DNA of 64,000 nucleotides from Polytrichum commune (taxonomy: Eukaryota > Streptophyta > Polytrichopsida > Polytrichales > Polytrichaceae). The position numbers were made by a program, and so were the translations under genes. Numbering within the stretch: position 1 is the first letter of the stretch; each line of letters opens with the position of its first letter. Below are positions 56,734-64,000 of the stretch, piece after piece. Under the pieces are notes generated by a model. It did no database searches and was not told where the DNA came from. It saw only the letters and a list, made by a program, of their open reading frames with translations. The stretch lies in NCBI GenBank assembly GCA_950295325.1, contig OX485803.1:41369554-41433553 (forward strand). The letters run 5' to 3'.

Positions 56734-57370
56734 AAATGCATTTAGCACAACACATTGGGATACTTGAGATGATAGTCATGCATATTAGTATGCAAGAAGA
56801 TAATATTATTAAGCTTATAACAAATATTTAACTATATTCATACATTTAAGGAGTCTACATTTAAATATTAATCAAATGATAGCAATCAACACTAATTAAT
56901 GTGAAAACTTATGAAGAGAGGCCATGAACAATTTTAGTGGATGCACTTGAATACCAAGTGTCATGAAGTGACGCTAATGGTGAAGTTGTTGATCATGAAT
57001 GTAACCTAGCATATGCTTTCAAAGTAGGCTTAGTGACACTATTACGAATATGTCACTAAATACCAATATCTTTTCCACATATGTCTTATAGTTTTCCATT
57101 CTTGGATCCACATCAAATTGCATATCACTCAAATCTATGCGTTTGCCTAAGATAAGTAACCAAATTAAGGCATGTCTATCTCTTTGTTGATAGATGATCC
57201 AACACCACCGTTGGCATGTGGTGTCCAAGTTAAGGACATTCTCATAACCAACATGTAGTTATTGTGCAAAATTTTAGGATGTTGGTTCTGGGCGGTCAAC
57301 GGTGTGTTGGTTTTTAGCATCCTCTACCTTAAAACCACATGAATTACATGCTTCTTCAATGGATGAGGAA

Positions 57371-57474
57371 CATAACATTATTCAGATCCATAACAATATT
57401 ATGTGAGACTGACATTATTCCATGGAATATTGTCAATCCCACATAACATTGTTATGGATCTGAATAATGTTACG
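57371..57474. mobile_element. 104-bp near-perfect fold-back (MITE)
   Basis: Arms of 44 bp (57371-57414 and 57431-57474) are inverted copies with about five differences; the 16-bp loop is itself nearly palindromic (ATTCCATGGAAT). The core is CATTATTCAGATCCATAACA. A partial copy of the same sequence lies at 61247-61312, showing that it is dispersed. Confidence 0.88.
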
Positions 57475-57802
57475 AAGACTCAAGGCGGTACTAGGTCATA
57501 ATATGGAGCCTCAAATGTGCACATCAAAAAACGGTGTTATAAAATAGACCTCCAGTAATAGCGGAAAATTAATTTTCTTGCAAAGAGAAATAAATTCTAA
57601 GCAGAATGAAATCATTTTATTAATAAAATGCATGAATTTGGAAATTGTCACAAATTTCAAAACGTAGATTTAGGGTTACACATAGTCGATCTACATGTTA
57701 ACCCATAACCACTCATCTAAATGCTACTCGTTGGCTATAATAATTATCAAAACCCATATGGAGATAATCAATTACAAGCCCACAAACTTTCACTTTGTTT
57801 GC

Positions 57803-57878
57803 ATATGTATGTATGTATGTATACATACATACATACATACATACATACATACATACATACACATACACATATATATAT
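57803..57878. repeat. (GTAT)n/(ACAT)n microsatellite
   Basis: About four GTAT units switch to about ten ACAT units, then ACACAT and (TA)n. The switch forms a small inverted repeat. Confidence 0.95.
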
Positions 57879-59898
57879 TTATATCATTTATGTCAACATT
57901 ACATGACCATGGTGGACATAGTCGATTATGGATGCCTTGACCTTAGTACTTTATAATAGGGCAAGATATCTCACCCACTGGAGCTCTAGTCTATAGAGCA
58001 TAGCCAAGTGCCAGCCTTGGAAACTCCGCCTTGGATTGCAATTACATAAGTATCAAACGCCGGGTCTTTTAGAGTTGTGCAATCTTACAAAAGGGTTCGA
58101 GCTCACGTGATGTTTTTTAATCACTACAAGAAATCAAGGGTATAAATGACACGGCTTTGAATAATCAAGGTGACATTGTGTCATTTAGACTTGTTTGGAA
58201 AAGACACATTCACTACCAACATATGAGTTCTGAACAATCATCTTGCGTCGGTGGAAGGAAGCTTGCAAGTCTATCACATTGGTAGATTTCTATGTATTTT
58301 CAGTGGCACATGACAATCGCCGAAGACTTCTTTGGTTGGACTAATTTTATGTGAAAGTGATCATATCGTGTTTCTTGCGAACCATACTAAATGGCTCGAT
58401 GTCAATTTGGTTATTTTGGACTTTGCTATTTATATTCATACTTTCTTTATAACCTCATTCAGTTGCGTGGTTGTGTGTCCATTCTACATTTACTATGTGG
58501 CATGGACCTCCACCATCTTACCTTCATGTGAAGGAATTGAAGTTGGTATGAATAATGAATAATGTTGGTACAAGTATTGTGAATAGTGTCAGTATGTTCC
58601 ATGATAGTGTTGCTATGAATCATATTTTTAGTGAATATTACTAGGATGAACAATGTTTATGGGAATAATGTCGGGATGACCAATGATTCATGTGAATAAC
58701 GGGAGTATAATTCCACCCAAATTTCCAAGTGTTAGCATGAATGTATGAATAATATAGTCCTACTTTGTTCAAAGGGGTCACAATATATAATTGACATATT
58801 CTAGGGTCATGGAACCAATCCACATGGTTGAATAATATTATGTTTGTAATGAATCATGCCTTCAATGCATTATTAGACTTACATCGAGAGCCAAATTGTC
58901 CTATCTTGTACATCCTCCTTAGACGGAGTGAAGGACAAACTTGGTTTTCTTGGTAGATCATTGGACCATCATTGTTTCCCAAGAAAAAGCATGCAATTCA
59001 ACCATACATTAAAGCATGGACCCCTCGTACATACACATGAAGTCTTTAGTAATAATATGGTTCAAGGTATGTGGGGCTTATGCGATCACTCTTCTTTACC
59101 GGACACATATATTGAGTATATGTACATGGCAAGGCTTGTAAGTTGTAAATAAACAAACACCCAAAAGATAGATAGATACAATGGCCTCAATTAGAGGCAA
59201 GCGTGAATGGATAATCATTTTGTCCGAAGGCTCCACCTTTCACGGTGGACTCTATGTAATGGACTAGGTCAAACGTAGTCGATAATTTCCCTGGCTAAGA
59301 GAACACCCAAAAGAATGTGTCACAATGAGATTGGACTATGTTCTCATAATACGTACACTAGTCCCGAGGGGGGGGGGGGCTGCACACTCTATTGGGCATA
59401 CCTAGCTGCATCGGTGCACAAAAAGGGTGTTATTTAGGAGTAGGGAATACAAAACACACATAAGTACAAGGTGGTATTTTCTTGAATTTATAGATATATT
59501 ATGCTATCACCAATACACTAAAAGTTGTAAACTTACATTTGGAACTATACCAATTATTTAAGAGTAGTCCAATTGATTTCATCCAAGGCACCCCAAACAA
59601 CCTTCCTTTCACGCTAGGGCCAATGCCATTCTCACTAAGCTATCCAAGCTTTCTATTACATTTTATTCTATTTTAAATTTACGCTTGCTTTGAGTTTAGA
59701 CAAGTTTTTGGAACATTTTTTAAAACATTGGAGAAGGTTGGTCCACTTTCAGAGCTCATGACGTTGTATGCACATTGCTTATCTTAGTGTTTTATATAGG
59801 ATTGGGAAGTATCTTGTTGTGGTAGGCATAAATTTTTGTAAGCTCAATCCAATGCTCAATAATTCAATCAATGAAATTTGACATTCCATAACATTACT
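57879..59898. other. No gene recognised
   Basis: Includes a GAATAATG-rich low-complexity part at about 58545-58760, a relative of the 26.7-kb dispersed repeat at about 59190-59265, and a G run at about 59369-59380. Short frames have no recognisable motifs. Confidence 0.55.
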
Positions 59899-60024
59899 CA
59901 ACACCCATTGTTTGTTTGGTGGGTCCTCAGAGTACAATAGTTGGATGCTCGGAGAGCATGAGGCTCAGCTTTTCGAGCATTTGACTGTTATATTATGAGG
60001 GCCCACTAAACAAACAATGGTGTG
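59899..60024. mobile_element. 125-bp fold-back element
   Basis: CACCCATTGTTTGTTTGGTG (left) is inverted as CACTAAACAAACAATGGTGT (right), followed inwards by GGGTCCTCA/TGAGGGCCC and a weaker match through CTCGGAG/TTCGAGC. Almost the whole element folds on itself. Confidence 0.8.
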
Positions 60025-60492
60025 TCCGATCATTGAATGTATTATAACCTTATTTTCCACACCACAACTTTGGGATATATGCATTTAGTCTTTTCTCAAT
60101 TTGTGTAAATACATGAGGTTATTTCTTACGTAAATATTTGTCTAGATGTAATTTTTGGAGGCCTGAAATTGCGTATATAGGGAAATTGATGCAGTGGTGG
60201 CATATGCATGTCATTTTAGTTGCATGTGCACTCCTTGTGATACCATTATGAGTTCAATAGTCAACACAATTGGAAGGCTCGTATGATCATTTGAAGAGTA
60301 ACATAATCTTCACCCTAACCTCATATAACTTTTGCATCTTCGCTCCAATTTAGAAACTTGAAATAACAATCTTTGTGATTCACAGTGACTAGCCGGATGA
60401 AACAACCCTCGAGCCTATGCAGTGGTCAAAAATGCCCGTGAGTTGGAAGTGCCCACAATACGGCTCATTCAATACATTCTCTACAAACGATA

Positions 60493-60712
60493 GTACACTA
60501 AATAAGATATTTAATGCCACGTACTATTTGGAGTTGCACAATGCTATATCTTTTTACTATCGATGTATTATGTACAAAGTAAAAGTTGTTAATGTTCTAC
60601 AATGTCCAAACAACTAGTTTGATATTTGTTGGTAGAATATGGAATATACAATAAATGGATATAACATTGCATAAATTATGAATAGTAAATGTCACTAAAT
60701 TTAATGTTTAAT
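60493..60712. mobile_element. MITE of the ATTTGGAGTTAC-related family, copy 4
   Basis: Left ACACTAAATAAGATATTTAA, then TACTATTTGGAGTTGCACAA and TGCTATATC; right, inverted, has TTTAGTGACATTTACTATTC and TGCAATGTTATATC. Interior GTTCTACAATGTCCAAAC is the inverse of the word in the 30.8-kb copy. Confidence 0.8.
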
Positions 60713-62496
60713 GTTCTATATGTGGACCAATAGCAAGGATTTTTAATGTGCATTTCACCAACCTCCATTCCTATAGAGATAAGGACCAACTTTAGAATCG
60801 AGAGGTTGGACGGTGAGTCCGTCGAATGTCTCGAAAGCCATCACAAGTTCCAATAACGATGTCCACCCACTTGGCAATCCACGGTATAGCACTTGGACTA
60901 AGCTATCGGCTTTTCCTTTTGCATTGTTGTTTGAAGGTGGCCTTCAAGGTGGAAGATTATACAACTCAATTGCCCTTCAAAAATCGTACACAAGCCGTTT
61001 GAAAACCTTCACCAAGTTCAAAGTACTTGTACCACTTGTACATATGCATGTCGAATTTGTTGACGCTTCGATGAAATGAAATGAGATTTAATGTGTAAGA
61101 AGCCAAAAAGGTTTATGGGACTAGAAGTACATCAAGACGGTGGCAAACATGCTATTTTCCTGAAGTAATGGAGTGCAGCGGCCTTGGGAAACTATATCCT
61201 ACTATCAACTGGATGGTCCAATTTAAAGAAAGATTTGTGACCACTTCATAACATCATTCAGATCCATAACAATGTTTTGTGGGGCTAACAATGTTATGTG
61301 GAATATTCCCCACATTCATACCGATTACAGTAGGGAGCACCAAATTGCGCCACATGTTAGATGTATTGTCCCAACCTTCACAATTATGATTTGGCAAAAC
61401 CGTGGGTTGGGATAGTGGGATTAAGAAAGATCATGTTGTCTCCATCTGCTCAAACATAAAAGCATTTGCAAAATGTTTACAAATGTGTGAATGTACAAGG
61501 GCACCATGTGGATGTCGTGTGAGCTTGTGGAGTTGATGTTTTTTGGGCAAATTCAAGTTCAATATGAAAAACAATGTAAAAAAAACTTAATTAGAGTTGG
61601 ACATTAAATTGACATGTGCTAATGGAGTCCATAGTCTAGGAGATTAGAAAAAGGGAAGGATTCAAAGGGACTATGTTATGATTGGAGAAGGTGTAGCCTT
61701 AGGACTTCGCACGTGTCCTCTTGTGAGTATGTAAACCACATTTTGTAAAGAAGGACAAACAAGCTTTATTTTTCCTCCTCAAACCTTTACTTGATTTAAT
61801 TGTCAATAGACTTTGAGGTCTATTGATGTAGGATCAAAGTTCGATCCTTGTAAAATCGGATTCATCCAAACTTGTGACTATTGGTGGCATTTTTTTTTAA
61901 TGGTTGAAAAGTGGTTCCTCTTACCATTGTCTAAGTATCATAGTATGCTTATTGGTGAGGATGAACTTTGATTGAATTTGGTTATATCTCTAAATAAAGT
62001 TCTATACTTAAAGTCAATAGCCTTGGAGTATCTTTGTAAACACATTTACCTTTAATTTCAAGAAGATTGGAGAAGAGGTTGAAAACTTATATTGTGGAGC
62101 TCCAAGGGGCTTTGTGTTGGTTGCAATTATAATCGTGAATTCATTTGGGGTGAAATTGTTCATGTTTTATGTGTGTGTATTCAAATTTGCATGGGAAACT
62201 CGTTGATTGTTGAATATAAGAGTTTGAGAACTAAATTTTACTATGGGTTGGGATGCACGACCACCTTGTTATAGTCTATTGTTTGTGAGTGATCTTGTGA
62301 GAGACAAGAAAGGATAATTCATGAAGAGAGTTATCCAAGGCATCGGTGATTAGTATATTGATTGAGTCCTCAATAGCCATAGTGATTGTGTTGGCATGAC
62401 AAGTTTCTCATGAACATGGTGAGTGAGCTAGAGGATCAATTAGGGATTGTGTTTAAGATGCCCTTGCGGTTGGATGGTATTCATGAATGAGATGGA
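60713..62496. other. No gene recognised; partial fold-back copy at 61247-61312
   Basis: The partial copy matches the 57.37-kb fold-back left arm (CATTCAGATCCATAACAATG) and part of its loop. The frame at 60813-61079 has no recognisable family features. Confidence 0.6.
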
Positions 62497-62751
62497 ATGA
62501 CATTCAACTGGACATATAAATTAGGTAGAAAGAATGGAGTAGGATTATGGAATGATCAAAGTGAAAATTTAATCTTCATTCGTCCTTGTGAACTAATGAG
62601 CATCAATAGTTTGTGTAAATCATTAGTGGTATTTTGTAAGGGTTGTGGTCTCCAAATAAATAAGAAGAAGTTGGTTCTAGAGATATTGATAGAAAGAATA
62701 GAAGGTTGTTGCTATAAAACACATAGATTTCGATTTAGTATATGTGCATAG
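62497..62751 (+). pseudogene. Possible L1-type reverse-transcriptase remnant
   Basis: An 84-codon frame contains SLVVFCKGCGLQINKKKLVL, which resembles the segment after the YADD box in plant L1 elements (F-x3-S/T-G-L-x-I-N-x-x-K-S). No YADD or other RT box is visible around it. A chance match is quite possible. Confidence 0.25.
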
Positions 62752-64000
62752 AGCTTTAGGAGCAGAAACCTTAAGTTGGACATACCATAGTCTCAGCCGA
62801 AGGGTAAGCCCTGTTGGGATTTTGCAATCTTTGGTATGACTGGAAGATGAAAGGTGAAACTTGGAAAAACCACTAGCTACCAAAGAGAAGTTGTAACTGA
62901 AAAATAATAGAAACCCAAAGAGAAAGACCAACATTGGCAATTGGAATGGCTAATTACCTAAGGGCTAAGGTTTGAATCTCTACTTAATAGAAATAAAAGT
63001 TTCCATATTAATTCCTTTTTGTTAATCAATTTTACTTAACTTGAGTGGAAAGCTAAGCAATAAAATCTAGATCGTGAGACATGAATGGTACATTTACAAA
63101 GTTGTGTTATTGAATTTAGAAGAAGACATTGTAGTCTATGTTTGTGAATTAATAAGAGAAAAACCAAAGTAGAAATACATGATTGTCTAACCTTGGTGGA
63201 GTGTTGGATTATAGTGATGGTGGGGGCTATTGTGGATGCTATGCAACAGAAGACTATATACTGACTATAAACTCTTGCTAAAGGATTAATTAAATAACAA
63301 TACTAAACCCGAGTGGAAACTGTGTTGACATTTCAAATCACTTTAAAGAGAATTACTCAATATGAGATAATTGACTACACGAAAGTGCCCTTGGCTTTAC
63401 TAAAGAGACTAAAATGCGAAACTTTATGCAAGACTATTGTTGATGATTATGCCTATGCTTGCTCACCGTACAAGGCCAAATTATAATGAACATACTAGTA
63501 GACTATTGATTGGGTAAATATTGTGAGGTGTATAATTACCACAAATGCATGTATTGTCAAGAGACTCCAAATCCCGGATCTATGAAAAATCGTGTGAATT
63601 GATGTTTAAATTCAAAATAACCTTAAAATTTTTTATGTATGTCTTAATGAAACTTATTTGGGACACCTAGATGATGTTAAAATCATCTTTTAAGTCTTCC
63701 TTGAGTGTTTTTTTTTGTTTTCTTTTTTGTCTTATCCAACATCTAAACTACAAAGCTCCACTTGACTCCCATTTTTTTTCTCGTGAGAAGGACATTACTT
63801 CTATGGGAACCAATTTTAGTTCAGTGCAATTAGGCTTTACATTGCCCCATTAATCTTGGTTCATGTATATATTGAATGCAGTAAATTGGAAATATTTTTC
63901 AATGTACAAATTCTAATATATGTAATGTGAATTTTGAAATGCAATTAATTTTTTTTTCCAATAAGAAACATTGTGTTGTTTATTGCAAATTTTTGTGTGC
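62752..64000. other. No gene recognised
   Basis: AT-rich end of the window with T runs near 63710-63780 and 63950. Confidence 0.5.

Overview
The window looks like repeat-rich, gene-poor nuclear DNA of a land plant. Evidence is GT-AG introns, Arabidopsis-type telomere-like repeats (TTTAGGG) at about 5.5, 8.37 and 32.77 kb, a Ty3/gypsy retrotransposon whose primer-binding site matches a plant-type glycine tRNA, and many MITE-like fold-backs. The LINE carries an RNase H domain and a 2A-like peptide, and a large gene resembles the DUF7869 family; both would fit a non-seed plant (fern, lycophyte or bryophyte), but that placement is inference. I recognise no ordinary host housekeeping gene, tRNA gene, rRNA gene or CRISPR array.

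Layout. 1-3151: 5' part of a minus-strand LTR retrotransposon (gag, a small extra ORF, PBS and a 1.44 kb LTR). The LTR ends inside the 3' end of the next gene. 3.1-14.2 kb: two divergent, intron-containing genes. Gene A (minus, 3147-5084) has a ParB/sulfiredoxin-like DGQHS motif. Gene B (plus, 11054-14176) has a DUF7869-like, possibly DDE-type, core. About 27 copies of one 16-bp palindrome (ACGAACG-NN-CGTTCGT) sit upstream of both genes and inside the inferred intron of gene A. Between them lie a G-rich tract and a decayed hAT-like element (about 6.7-7.96 kb). 14.2-41.9 kb: no convincing genes, but a dense set of MITEs, fold-backs, tandem repeats, a 51-bp minisatellite, diverged dispersed repeats and a fragment of the same LINE family. 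About 41.9-55.5 kb: a nearly full-length LINE with ORF1, an unusual A/C-rich repetitive linker, and ORF2 (2A-like peptide, endonuclease, reverse transcriptase, uncharacterised domain, RNase H, zinc finger), broken by three stops and one frameshift. 55.5-64 kb: further fold-backs, microsatellites and unrecognised non-coding sequence.

How it fits together. Almost everything recognisable is mobile DNA or derived from it. The best candidate for an undescribed system is the gene A/gene B pair with its palindromes. I infer a two-gene transposon or selfish element in which a DNA-binding protein recognises dispersed palindromic sites and the second gene may supply transposase activity. No terminal inverted repeats or target duplication were found for it, so its limits are unknown. 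The LINE with an in-frame 2A-like sequence and a decayed second copy 967 bp upstream is the second point of interest.
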